The notes: generated by a model from the sequence alone, not told the origin. Shown: positions 34,689 through 46,972, counted from the first letter of the stretch. The stretch: DNA of 64,000 nt from Isoetes taiwanensis (GCA_021234155.1 JAJEKV010000027.1:1081109-1145108); one strand, 5' to 3'. Program-made: numbers and translations.

Positions 34689-36089
34689 CAGTGTTAAAAT
34701 TTGACGGTTTTCTAATGACAGGCAAAATAATTTTATGCCTTTCGCATGACAGAAAGTTCTCAAAATCCAACCTTTCAAATGCCAGACAAAAATTTAAAAT
34801 GACAGAATCCAAGTTTTTAGTCAAAAAATATAGAAAAAATACCCATTTGTAATACTTGCATTATAACTCAAAGAAGAGTACATAAATGGATCAATTAACG
34901 AGTGGCATTGCTCTCCTGTCTTTTGCTATATACCAATCCTTAAAACACGCTTGCCAATCTATAGATTCAAATGGTTCATCACACAATGAGACCAACATTG
35001 TTGCATCAAGTGTCTCTAGGTTCATACGACTTCTTGTAGCACTCTTGATAGCATTTTGTGAGAAAAACCTCTTCACAACTCACCGTCATGGCCTGGGAAT
35101 GACCATGCAACATTGCCATAAATTCATTAGGGTCGGAAAACTCTTCCACCAGCTATCACAAGTTCCATTTTCATCTCTACAGATAGACCAAGCCACCATC
35201 ATACCTTTATTCTTCACAGCCCTATAAATTGTCCCAACAAAGTCTTCTCTCTCACTCGTAGCCGATCAACTTTTGAAGCAAACTTCAAAAGTAAAGTTTC
35301 CAGCCATTCTGTAGTTTGTTTATCTCTATCCACATCATTTGGAGGATATGTAGATGGATTAAAAAAACTCATAGCAATCTGCAAGCCTCCTGGCAAGTGC
35401 TCCAATACAACATCTATAAAAGATCTAGCAATGCAAATTGAATGTGCAAGTGAGCCACTATCTTCAGAAAACTCATTCAAGTCAAGAGCCTGTAAATTCT
35501 CCCTCTTTTCTGGAATCGATGGGTTCTTGATCGAAATATGCCACTGTCTTAGCAATACGAATCGATTCGGCACTGCACAGTTCGGTCAGTGGTTGATTAT
35601 CAGATTCCCATTTTTGCCTGCCCAAAAAAACCGTGTATACAGCAGAATACAAAGAAGTGTTAAATTTTGTTAAATTTCGTTGTATATACTCAATGCCAAG
35701 GTTGGCCATGCCAATGGTAAATTGCACTGGCTGGCTTGGCATTTGGTATTTCTAAACTATGTATTTTTATTTATGTTCATTGGTTCATATATGAACATAT
35801 GATGACAACATATTTTCTTGAAATATGTCAAATGATTCTACGGTTGGCCGTCAATTGGTGACATATGTAGAATAAACCATATTACATTAATATATTATAT
35901 GGAGAAAAAATGACTGGCAAATCTATATTTTCAGTCTTTCAAATGACGTGTAATTTTTTTTTTTGTCTTTCCGATGACGGGAATTTAACTATTTGATGCC
36001 CGTCATATGCAGGGCAAATTTCTTTTTTGCCCATTTTGATGGGCAAATTAGCCAAAAACGGGCATGAAAGCCGTCAAATTTTAACACTG
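34689..36089 (-). mobile_element. hAT-family DNA transposon, internally reduced
   Basis: The element starts CAGTGTTAAAATTTGACGG and ends with its exact inverted complement at 36071-36089. It is bounded by a perfect 8-bp duplication (TGCCTCAC), so both ends are certain. CAGTG termini with 8-bp duplications are diagnostic of hAT transposons. At 1401 bp it is shorter than autonomous members and holds only the C-terminal part of a transposase, so it is a deletion derivative that would need a transposase in trans. Confidence 0.95.
34889..35742 (-). pseudogene. hAT transposase C-terminal fragment (HATC dimerisation region)
   Basis: Minus-strand frames at 35742-35482, 35573-35214 and 35076-34891 overlap in different phases. 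The last contains VVKRFFSQNAIKSATRSRMN followed by a segment ending DWQACFKDWYIAKDRR. This corresponds to the hAT C-terminal dimerisation region, whose hallmark is ERxFSxxxxIKxxxRxxL; here the Glu position is Lys or lost. Upstream frames contain ALDLNEFSEDSGSLA, similar to the region before HATC. Catalytic DDE residues upstream are missing. Non-functional. Confidence 0.75.
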
Positions 36090-36097
36090 TGCCTCAC
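36090..36097. repeat. Right 8-bp target-site duplication (TGCCTCAC)
   Basis: Exact copy of 34681-34688. Confidence 0.92.
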
Positions 36098-36169
36098 CCA
36101 CTGACATGCACCAAAATTGGGGCAATCCATACTGCCTTGGTTTCTTGTATACAGGAATGTCCATATGGA

Positions 36170-36238
36170 GGGGATTCCGGCCTAGAAAATTGGCCGACGC
36201 CCGGATGCGCGGAAGCCAATTTTCCGGCTGGAATCCCC
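36170..36238. repeat. GC-rich hairpin with 26-28-bp arms
   Basis: The left arm (GGGGATTCCGGCC, then AAAATTGGCC) pairs with the right arm (GGAAGCCAATTTTCCGGC, then TGGAATCCCC) around a 15-base loop. A few mismatches and one bulge interrupt the stem. Confidence 0.8.
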
Positions 36239-36257
36239 GACACACTGACATTTGTGT

Positions 36258-37134
36258 AACGTGAAAATAGGCGTGTCCCATTTTCTGCTGACCTGGCATT
36301 TTTTTTTTCCCTCTCCGTTTGCGCAGAGCTTCAGCTATAGCATCGTCTGGGTGCCAAGCGGCTTAGTTTCGGCGATGGCGGCATTCTTGAGCTCTTCCTA
36401 AGCACCTTGGCCATGGTATCATTTTGATGTAGTTTTTAGGTGGAGCGCCACTGTTCTTGGAGGTCCTTAGTGGTCTTTAAACGGAGGTTCTTGGAGGTTT
36501 TCTGTTTTCTGGAGGTTTCTTGGAGTCATTGTTGCCACTTATTCTGATGTAGGCTGACCTAAATCCAATAAACGGAGGTCTGGCTATGGCTGATCGGCTC
36601 CAGCCATGGCATCGTCTGGGTGCCAAGCAGCTTGGTTAAGGCGATGGCGGCATTCTTGAGCAGTCTTGGAGGTTCTTGTTTGGTAGTCTTTAAGCGGAGG
36701 TTCTTGTTTGCTTTTTGTAGCAGAGTTCAGTTTGCAAGACAGCCTTATGTTTTGTGAAGCTTTGACAGGATGTCGAAAAAATTTTTGTACTCATCCAGAA
36801 TTTGGAAGCATCCCCAAAGTCCGTATTCTTTCTCAGCTATCCTACTACTATTTCTTTGCAGCCAAGCTGCAGCTTGTTTAATGGATCTGAACAATTTTAT
36901 GAATTCAAAAATCTCATGATTGTGTTAACTTGTCTGTGTGAAACTCTTTGATGAAATAAGTTCGATGAATATTTGTGTAATGTTATTGATTTTGTGTGAT
37001 CAACTACAAAAATACGCACACTTGAGAATTCGAAATCGAATTCAGAATTGAGTGATTTCGGGAAAGAATCCCTGCCACGTGGCAGACAATGATAGGCAGA
37101 TAGGGCAGAAAATGGGACACCCTATTTTTACGTT
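36258..37134. repeat. Inverted-repeat pair enclosing a duplicated segment
   Basis: AACGTGAAAATAGGCGTGTC with CCATTTTCTGC at 36258-36288 recurs inverted at 37105-37134 with few changes, suggesting the ends of an 877-bp element. Inside, 36332-36392 (CATCGTCTGGGTGCCAAGC onward) is duplicated directly at 36601-36661, a period of 269 bp. No target duplication was found, so the boundaries are provisional. Confidence 0.55.
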
Positions 37135-37139
37135 TTCTT

Positions 37140-37717
37140 TAGATAGTCTTCCAAACCCTTTCATCACAAGAAGTTGCCACTATATATCCAAGTGTTGTTG
37201 TAACCCTTGTTTGCTCTGCAAGAAAGGAACTATATCATGCATACCAAAAGCTTTATATCATGCATGTCTTCGTTAATGTTAGTAATTTTTGTAGGTCCAG
37301 CATCACAAGCTTTATTAGCCTTTGGTAATGTGCTCTTTCAAATATACCTCGCAATCCCAGCCATGATTCTAGGAAGAAAACAACTCGAGGAAATGGGTCT
37401 AGGAAGGGGAGATACTTTGCACATAGGACCAAGCCTATTGCTATGAATGACATTTCATCAAAGCTCCATTATTTTGTCAAAAACTTCTCTAGAAACAGCT
37501 CCAAACCACGATGAAAACATGGATTAGGGATTGCGGGTCACGAGGTCATGGCAAACATATTCTTGAGGCGAGCAAAAAGAACGCTGCAACAAGAGGTATA
37601 GCCAACATCCCTCATGTTTCCCTTCAGATTTTCGAATGTAGCAGTCAATGCATCAAAGATTGTTGTGCATGACATATCTATTCAGTATACATTGATTCCT
37701 TTTCATTTATTTATATG
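37140..37717. other. Intergenic / presumed 3' flank of the TRM-like gene
   Basis: AT-rich. No gene. The TRM-like transcript on the minus strand must end here, but no specific polyadenylation signal is singled out. Confidence 0.4.
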
Positions 37718-40700
37718 TTACATAGACCCCAAGATTGGGGAAATCATCCTGTGCCTATCTTCATCCTTCCTGGCCCATCTAACCGATAGTTGAATCAGGC
37801 CATTGATTTCATCTTCCAAAACTTCTTCAAAGATTACATTTCCTAGGCTGCATCCCATGTCCACCACTTCTGTTGTTGAATAAGACCATTCATGGCTTGA
37901 TTGTTTTATATCATTTTCTAATACTGTGTACAACATCTCACATTCTTCGCCTGTAGCTAGACAAGGTAGCTGCTGCATTTCAACCTTTGCTTCTCGAACC
38001 AGCAGAGATATAGATGGTATTTTATACAAAGGGGTATCTGGATGAGAAATCCAAGGACATCCATTGCGTAAGGGAAGCAACTTCCTCTCAAGAATTTCGT
38101 TTAGGCAGTCAGCTTGTATGCTATGATTTGCTCTTTTCATATTCTTTCTGAGTGCTTCTTCTATGCACCTGTTATTTTCCTGTTTAACTCTTTTTTGATG
38201 CCCCTGCTCTACATCTTGGAAACGGTTTGCAAACAGTGATGCAGATTCATCTGAACAAACATGAAGTAGCACTTCTTTCGCAGCTTCAATATTTTTTTGA
38301 GTAACTGCTCCTGAACTTAAACTATCTGCACCAAAAGAGGCATAAATTGCAGTTGTCAAACCTGTCCTGGTCCTATGTTCCTCTTCGGTCTTTTTGACTG
38401 GCTTCAGCTGGTCTTTAAGGTCATCAAAGTCATCACAACCTTGCAGCTTTTTAAGACAATCTTGGCTGTATGATTCGCTATCTGCAAGAATAGGATCAAC
38501 CAGAATGTTCAAAAGTGCTATCTAGTGCCAACAAAATTATGGAACTGAACTGTGCCAAGATACCTTTCCAGCTGATATTGAAGTCAATGACTCTTTTAGT
38601 TATAGAATTTTCTTCATCAAATGCTGCATCTAGAACTGAAATTGGACTCAGGTTGTCCTTAGAATCACCATCTGTTGAACATGATGTTGATGGGACTCCT
38701 TCTTTCTTGGTGAGAATATCACAAGATCTCTTGATGTCAATCTGCAAAATAGTATCCTTTTCAGTAAAAATAATTGAAGAATAGACGAATGGACATTGAG
38801 CATAAAAAAGGACTAATGCAGTTAAGAATTTACCTCAGCTCTTAGCATGCAAGTATTCCTGGAATCACATTGTCCCACTGAAGGAGCTGTCTCTTCTCCT
38901 ATCATTGTTGATTTTATGCTCCTTGTATTCATATTATTTTGAAGACTCTTAGCTGTCACATTTTTTGTCACGAGATTTTTACCATGCTTCTGCTCCTGGG
39001 TGCCTTTTATCTGAATGTTGACAGAATCCTGTTTCCTGTTTTTGCTTTCGACGGGTGATTTCTTTCTAAGCTGAACCTTAGCCGGGCTGTCGAGCCTTGA
39101 GCTGACCATCTTCTTTCTTTCTAAGTTTCCAGATCTCGTAGATTCAATGAGCTTTTTCCTGCTTTCTAGTTTGTCCTTTGTTACACTAACAACATTTGTC
39201 TTCAATTTACTTTGTGAAGGCCTGTAAGTGTTAGTTGCTGCTGTAACTGTAGACAGCGAATTCTGCTGTTTTATCAAAACTGGACCTTCTTGACACATTG
39301 GATTCTGCACGAGAATACTCTCCTTGCATTCTGTATTATCCTTTCCCAATGGAACCTCAGCAATGACCACAGTCATGTCTACAGCTTTCCTTTCCCCAAT
39401 TTTTTCTTCCTTTTTAGGGATGCTTTGTGAAGGCTTTGCAACCCTTGATGAGTTCCCAATTTTGTTTTTCTGGTCATCTCTGCGATGAATTTTTGTTTTA
39501 CTTGCAGAAACATCTTTCAGCAACTTCGGTTTAGATTCTGAGTTATTGACAGGCTTTATAAGAACAATTGAGGCTTCAGCTGGTTGGATTTGCTTTGAGA
39601 TATTATGCTGCACCATTTCATTTGGTTGATCAATGTACACGTCATGTATTTCTTGAGTATCATCTATTTCTTCTGCTTTTGGAAGGATGCCCTCTGCTTT
39701 GATGTTCAAATTCTCTTTTTCACTCTGCCTCAAATTACGTTGTGTCATATTGCGGTTCTCATCTAACACATTTAATTCCTCATCTTGTAAATGCAATAGA
39801 CCTTTAAGCTGCATGGACTGCAATATTTGCTTTAGGGTTTTGCGCTCATCATCATTATCTTGTAGATGCACATCCTTGAGCTTATCCGTTTGATTAGGCG
39901 AAAAGGGATCAGATATGTCTTTCTTGCTTCCGTTACCTTTTGGGATTACCACCTCCAATGCATTTTGTAGGTTTTTTGCCTCTCTTTGTCTTTGGAAAGA
40001 TTGTCTTGCATTCATCCAACTTCCTGGTTCAGAGTCAGAAGAATGAAGCATATCCAACCTCGTTTCTCTTTGTGTTATTTCTCTTTCTAGAGATTTTGAA
40101 CTTTTGATCCTTCTTGAAGAAACTAGAAGCTGATCACCTGTGTTTTTAACATCTCGATTTGAGACTCTTGTCCCATTGAGGCTACTGGAAAGCAGGGTTA
40201 TTTCTTTTTTATCTACAGCCACAGGAGGATTGTAATGAAATAATCCCTGAAGAGTCTTTCCCTCTGCAGAGACCTGCTTTGGATGTGGGATACTAGTTTC
40301 TTGTGGCATATCCTCAAGACCCATGAGACGTGCAATCACATTTGGCACTTTGCGTTTTGACCCATTATCAGGTACCTTTTCAGAACTAGATCTTTCAAAA
40401 CGGGGAACAGTCGAATTGACTGATGACTTGTTTGTGTTTTTTATATCAAAAGATCTTCTTGGCACGTCAAAAGATGTATCATTCTCATGCAACTTAGCAC
40501 TCAACTTTTCTCTTAACTGAAAGATACCATCCACTGAAAGCCTTGCAGGATCTCTGCCATTCCAGGGGCCCCTAAAACTGTTATTGTTCCAAGGCTTGGC
40601 TGTTTCCCATCCATCACAGGAATGTCTAGGGGCTTCTTTTGGCATTCCCTGCAGATCAACTGAGAACCTAGGTGGGATTTTATTATGTGTGCCATTAGAA

Positions 40701-41684
40701 GCACGCCTAAGCATTGCAAGCATCTGTAAAGAGTCCGCAAAATCATCGTTCGAAACTTGCAAATCTTGTTTGCAGCCCTTGGGCTTCTGCAAGGACTTTC
40801 CAGATTTTCTTACCTCAAATGATCGGCGGGGTGCGTCTGTCCAATCAACTTCAGGAGCCCTAGTATGTCCATGAAAGTTCTCAATTCCCTTTCCTTCTGA
40901 ACACTCTCTTAACTGCTCTTCTAGCAAAAACGTTCTCAGCTTGTGGTCAATTTCAGAAGATGGCTGAAATAGCACTCTAGAATCAAGTGACATTCTTGGT
41001 GGCTCCATATAAACAGGTATAATCTTACTACATTCCTTGTTATCCTGTGGCCTACCACTAAAGTAGAGAGAAACTTTTGATCCTTGTCTAGAATCCAAGG
41101 ACATTCGTGGCGGTTCCCCTGGAACTGATGGCCAACCAGCCTCATGATAGTCGTCAACAGGTGAATTACGAGGATTACTAGAATTGAATTGCTTGAAACT
41201 TCTTCCAGAATCAACAGAAAATCTAGGAGGATCATTCTGACACTGTAAAGAGAAAGAGAGAACAACAAAGCACGTAAGATTACCTCATTTTATGTAGATT
41301 ATAACTGAACTTTTACTGAACCCACCCTTGAATGAACTTCAGCTGTAAACTCCTGGCTTTTAGCATCCAAGGTGTCCGACTTTGGTGCTGTGGATTTAGA
41401 ACAGACAACCGCATTCAGAAACAGGGCATATAAACTCGAAATTCTAACTACTAGTAAACAAGTAGAATGTGGGAATTAGTAGGTAAAATGAACTCTACTG
41501 GAAACTATATTTGTGACTCGAATGCAAGGCTAACCTTCTTTGGATCCTCTGTTTTTCCTGAAAAATTTCCTGCCTCGAAAGGCCGGTTGCCTTTCAAAGA
41601 TATGGAAGAATCCTGTCATGCATCCGATTTGAGCTTCAACGGATGGTTTTGGTGGAAAATAACACTGATCGTAGACCCGATCAG
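37718..41684 (-). CDS. TRM/LONGIFOLIA-like protein (DUF3741/DUF4378)
   Basis: Plant TRM/LONGIFOLIA proteins bind cortical microtubules, recruit TON1 and PP2A subunits, and affect cell elongation and division-plane control. Minus-strand exons: 41684-41535, 41387-41326, 41236-38834, 38741-38564 and 38517-37718. The first four junctions are GT-AG and keep frame, giving at least 1196 residues. Diagnostic motifs are QIGCMTGFFHIF (41631-41597), VPNVIARLMGLEDMP (near 40350-40310, the DUF3741 signature), SPISVLDAAFDEE (near 38650-38610) and a C-terminal DUF4378 region in the last exon. The word P-R-x-S-x-D recurs at least five times. The first exon shown starts at a strong acceptor (TTTTCTTTTTTCTAG), so the ATG lies in an unlocated upstream exon. 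The last junction needs a 46-nt intron or a 1-base correction. Confidence 0.9.
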
Positions 41685-43970
41685 CTAGAAAAAAGAAAAA
41701 CGACCGTATAGAGCTCTATCCGGGCCATATCAGAACTCAGAACCCGGAATGCAGATTATCCAGTCGTAGTTAAACCAGCTTGGACGGATTGAGCAGAAAA
41801 ATGTGCAGCTGAAGCAGAAATTGGAGATGCAAATAACGTTCCATGGCGATGGTATACCAGCAAAAGCTATTCAATCTGCATTTTTTCTTCGTTTACTGTT
41901 ACCAAGACACCTAACAATGCTTTCCAGCCCACAAAAAAATTCGAGATGCTTGGGATGATCAGGTGCCAGACATGCTAAAGAAGCAGCAGCAAAGAAAAAG
42001 AAGAATCCAACTGGGCAGAAGAGGTCCAAATGCCCAATCCGAGAAGCCCAAAGAAAAAAAAAGAGCAGGCATCAATCACGAAAAGCCTGCATTGCCACGA
42101 CCCCACATACACAAATGCGCATTTTCACCCACTAAAAGCTTTGTTACTACTTCCTCGTGAGTAAATTCAATTTGGGTCACACTTTTTTTGCCTTTCCGGC
42201 ACGCAAATCCTCGTGATTCATCTTTGAGCTTCAAACCCGAAGACTTGATCTTCAGACAATTATGTTCTGATTCAATTTCTTGGCCAAAATCTTAGGAATT
42301 AGGTGCGCATTCGTGCCTGCTGTGCTGCAGTTAAGTGCCCAAGTGAAAAATAACGGGACGAAGAAGTAGGTGGGCATGTGAGGAAACTATTGCCCGGATC
42401 GGTTGCACGCTTGCAGGATTTTTTTTCTTCGATCTTGGCTTTCTTGCACAAGCCCAATATTTGCCCTCTTCAATTTCTGCAGATGAGCGCCGGATCTGGA
42501 GCTCCAGAGTCCACCTTGCACAGTTTTTTGCATCATAACACCCTATCCTGATGCGAGCCAGTCCAAAGGACTTAACGTAACTTACATTTGCTTGCAAAAG
42601 CAAGCAGCTGTATTGGAAGAATATATAAACCTCGGCTACTCCATTTTTTCTGTGCCAGATCCTGATCCACGCAAGTTTTTTATATATAAAATCCCTGTAA
42701 CTGTTGACAAGAAACCGAACACCCAAGTATTAACTTCTATGAATCATGCCTTGTGGGCTCTGTTTTCTTATGAAGATCAATGCCTGAGCTTTGTTTTGGT
42801 GGGATTTCGGGAAAAAAAACGCATTGTTTAGTGTCTTAATGCCGGAATTAGAACAGAACAAAAGGACAGAATATATTATTCAAGCGGATTGTGATTAACG
42901 GCAAGGGCCCCATAAAGGTTCTCAAGTTTCAAACGCATTGTAGCCTTTTGGGCTGTAATTAGAAAACGACCCATCACTTGATGCCTAGACTACGGCAGGC
43001 TAGAAGTGGGTCTTTCATAAAATTTCCTTTTCAAATTTGTATTCGCTCTTTCTAATCCTAGAATCAGGGAAGAAGAGGGGACAAAAATCCTCTGCTGCAG
43101 AGCGCTGCAGGCTGTGGAATTTTGACGCAGGAGCAGGCATTTACTCGGTCCGACTTTTGTTTTATTTTTATTTTACCTTCTCTGGCATGCTCCTCCATAG
43201 CCAGAGCTCCGCCTTGGGTTTGGCATGCGTGCAAGATTTTGCGTCAAATCAAAACTGATCATGGTTATGATGAAGATACCTCCATTTATGAAGTGGGTGT
43301 TTGAGCTCTGTCAGACCGACCCAATGCCCTGTTTTTTTCCTTTTCTCGCCATTTTTTCTCCTCGATTTGCTTCTCCGGCACAGAATCCCTCGGGCCAAGT
43401 ACGCAGTGACAAAAAAAGCTTCTCAGAAATCTGATCCTTTTCTCGTTTTGCCTTTTAGCGTTTAACATTTTCTGCTTTCTGCCCCTCTTTCCGTGCCCTG
43501 TACCTGCTGCTTTTCGGTTTTATCATGCTCTATCCGTCACAGACCTACTCTGCGTACCTAATTCGCAGAGAAATTTTGAGAAATTTGGGTTGTTTTGATT
43601 GGACTGCTTAGCTTGAATGGAGCTCAGAACAGAAATTTGGTCACAGAGCCTGCGTTGGGGAAGTTCCCCGGAACCCCTGTTTGCTACCGTCCACGTTGGC
43701 CAATTTACCGTCCATGCTGGATTTTAGGCGGAATCAATCCCGCCAAAAAAACAACCATTTTCGGAACACTAGGCACGGCCCGCCTTTTTTTTACCCTCTT
43801 CCCCCTTTTTTTCAAATTTTGGAGGCCGGAGGCATTTTACCCTCATAGCCCCCCCCCTTACCATTTCCAGTTTTTGGAGCCCCCCCCTTTTTTTTCTGGT
43901 GTGGGATGTATGGATGGGGGGTGATTCGTTGAAGATGGCAAGGTACTTCTAGTTTTCCCCCCTTTTTTTC
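41685..43970. promoter_or_regulatory. Upstream region / 5' UTR intron of the TRM-like gene
   Basis: The start codon of the TRM-like gene must lie here or the 5' UTR must be spliced here, because the acceptor at 41685-41686 is preceded by in-frame stops. Three short upstream ATG frames are visible on the minus strand between 41720 and 41980. TATATATAA-type words lie near 42620 and 42685, but no promoter can be assigned with confidence. Long C and T runs occur at 43790-43890. No other gene is supported. Confidence 0.35.
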
Positions 43971-44500
43971 TTGGATTTTGTTTCCCTTCCCTTCTTATTT
44001 CATTCTTCTTACATGTTTTCAGCCCTTACATGCCCATTTCTACTTATTTCGTTGGAGAAGGCAACGAAATGCACCCTTTTTCTTATTTCTTCTTATTTCG
44101 TCCGCTACATGCAAGAATGCAAGAAAGGGAAAAAGCGTGCCCATTTCGTTGCCTATCCATTTTCATCTTTACCTTACCAAAGCAAAAGTCAAAGAGAAAG
44201 GACAGAATGTGAGCAAGAAAGGGACATGCATGAGATGGGATGGATGGGAAGGAAGAAACAAAGTCTGATACAAACTAGCACAAAAGAAAAACAGGTATGT
44301 CATTTTTATTTCCATTTACCAATGCAAAGCTTTTGTTTCCTAGTTTTTAATAAATTACATTGCCATTCTCCTTGTTACGATTCCTATCTACTCTTTGTTT
44401 AGCTATTTTTTATTCTATTCTACTCCTTGTTACAATTCCTATTCTACTCATTATTTAACTATTATTTCTCCTATTCTGCTCCATGTATTTTCTCCGAAGT
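43971..44500. other. Low-complexity AT/pyrimidine-rich stretch
   Basis: Repeated TTCTTATTTC words and a small hairpin (TTTCGTTG, GAGAAGG, CAACGAAA) near 44047-44070. The overlapping plus-strand frames of 60-143 codons have low-complexity composition and no domain. Confidence 0.4.
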
Positions 44501-44508
44501 TTTTGCAT

Positions 44509-44655
44509 AGCTCTTTATTTTCCAATGCTATTTAACATCACGGGTTTATTCATATTCTTCGCATATATGTAGCATGGCTTTAGCTCTTTATTTTCCAATG
44601 CTATTGCTACATCCACAGGTTTATTCATATTCTTAGCGTATATGCGGTATGGCTT
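44509..44655. repeat. 73-bp direct duplication
   Basis: AGCTCTTTATTTTCCAATGC begins at 44509 and again at 44582. The two units are similar through TTTATTCATATTCTT and the GCATGGCTT/GTATGGCTT end. Confidence 0.85.
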
Positions 44656-46970
44656 CGATGAGAGAAAAAGTATTCAAGAAGCCAACAGTCCACATTATTC
44701 AACCGCCATGTTTTCATGCAGAACGTCCTAGTAAACACTCCATGCGGTACATCAGGTGAACAAAACATTAACCTACATGATGATTTTCAAGAGCATGGAA
44801 GGAAATTGTAGGTGAATTGGGAAGGATAACAAAAGCAGTGGAAAAGTTTTAAGATGATTGGCTTGATAAATTCAAATGGTTAGAAATTGACAAGGAATAA
44901 GAATTCATGTGGTGTTCAATTTGTAGAAAAGGTCCTCATTGCAGGTCTCTTGTTGCTTGCACAAGAGCAAAGAATTTTTAAAACTTTGCCTAAGAGGAAC
45001 ATGCAAGCTCCAAAGCACATAGGGATGCAATTTTATTGCAAGAGAGAGACAAGGATGGTCTCCAAAAGCTCGCAAAGAAGAGAAAGGTTAGTGTCAATAA
45101 TTCTCTAGAAAAGTTATTTAAGTTATTTAAGTTATTTAAGTGCGCTTTGAAGGATTTTGATTTCAATATGAGCATATAGTCTTGGAATTCAAGTGCACAT
45201 TATCACCACATTTTTACAGGATGCCCACGTGAACACGTGAAGAACGAATATATTTGGTGGAGAACAACTTGGCGGAGGGAAACTTGTTAGTTGGTAAGAC
45301 GATGATGAATATGTACTTGGAATTTCCTATTGATCATATGTTTTAAAAAAATTTGTTATCGAAAGTATTCTATTCTATATTATTCCCTATTGTAGGGATA
45401 TTTTTTGCTTTTTCAATTACACATTTGTAATATTCTCTAATACAATGGATATAACCCTTGTGCATTTATATTAAGGCTGAAATTACTTTTTGAAGCAAAA
45501 TTTGTCATTTGGATCATATTTTAGTATATATGTTTAGGTTTCATAAATTTTCTCACGAGGGAGCTTCGGATGGAATTAAGTAATTAGATTAATAGGAGGG
45601 CATGTAGGAAATTTTCCTAATGGACAAAAAAACTTTCCCCAACGCTGCACAGAGCTCGTTTTTTGGCAGCGTAAGTTGCGATTTCTTTCTCGGACTGACA
45701 GATACAAGATCCACGTGAGAGGATTTGTTTAATTCTTATTATGGAAATGCCACAGCACAGAGGTTGTAACGAAGCCGTTTTTGATAATCGTACGCTGTAA
45801 CCACCGGACTTAATCTACTCTGCAACGGTTTAGGGTTTAGGGTTTATCTTAAACCCTTTGCCATAAATAGGTCAATTTTTGGGAACTAGCCTATAGATCT
45901 AGAAGAGAATAAAGAACATATTTTAAGAAAAATTTTGGACTGTTTAAAGACTTCTATGGCTGTATGTTTTGGACAATCTAAACCACTTGGACTTTTGTGA
46001 CCTTATGTGTCATAAACTTTCCACTATGGGTATCTTTTACTAATTCACTTGTGTAGTTCTATCAATTACCTTATGTGTTTAACCAATTCTATCCTTTTAT
46101 CATTTACTCCCAACCCAATACCTCAAATATTTTTGAGTGGTCATATTTTTGCGTAATTGATAACAATTTCCAACATATGTAGTAAATTGCCTCAGTAGAT
46201 GGCTTGCAAGTTAAGAAAAGAGAAAACTAGTTCACCTTAACTAATTTCTAATTTTTACTAGCCCCAATTTCGACCCGCATGGTTTTATCAACTATCAATT
46301 TCAAGTGTTCTACCCAAATAGTAGTTAATAGAAAAAGTCTATAATAGATAGACAGATACTATGGAACAGTAATTTTGAACCTTGAGTAGTAAACAGTAGT
46401 TCTGAAGAAGTCTCATAAATGAATGGTTTGCAAGTTGAAGAGAGAAAAAATCGCCAAATGGTTTTCATGCAATGGTTTGGCTTCTTCTCGACACCCCAAA
46501 CATAAGAATTTTCTATTACTTGATATTAATGATGCTCAAAGGCAATACCTAGGAAATCAAAGATAGGATCCAAAAAAATAACAATATAAGCTGTGCACGT
46601 TTAATCTATGTTATATCATCTCAGTTTTAAAGAACAACTTCGCGTACTACAGGAGAGATGTTAGATGAAGATGGAACAATATGAGAGGGAGGAGAGAGAA
46701 CTTGTACGACATTTAGATTATGTATCACTTACAACTTTATTCAATATGTTCAATATGCTTATTAACTTTCCTATAGCATCCCAAAGTATCGTTGAAATTA
46801 AAACAAACCAGACTTCGGATCCTGTGTTTGTCGATCTTTTATCGAAGAAGATAATGAAGAGACCAAACACCTTAGGACATTATATGTTTATTACTTCCAA
46901 GCAATAATAGTAAGGTATCAAGGGGTATGGGTACACTAGTACAATTTATAATGATGTCTCTGCAATCAGG
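44656..46970. other. Intergenic stretch with a 9-bp microrepeat and telomere-type motif
   Basis: AAGTTATTT is repeated about three and a half times at 45111-45140. GGTTTAGGGTTTAGGGTTTA occurs at 45829-45848. ORFs such as 46665-46907 have no recognised domain and are not called as genes. Confidence 0.45.
45829..45858. repeat. Telomere-type repeat / telo-box cluster
   Basis: Two and a half TTTAGGG units followed 6 bases later by TTAAACCC in the opposite sense. TTTAGGG is the common plant telomere unit, and AAACCCTA is also a promoter telo-box. Too short to be a telomere relic with certainty. Confidence 0.7.
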
Positions 46971-46972
46971 CG

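Noticed and set aside
39687-40874. Plus-strand ORFs of 65-96 codons opposite the TRM-like gene
   Set aside because: Antisense shadows of a long, well-supported coding exon.
43971-44402. 143-codon plus-strand ORF as a gene
   Set aside because: Low-complexity Phe/Ser-rich frame in repetitive pyrimidine-rich DNA with similar ORFs in the other frames.
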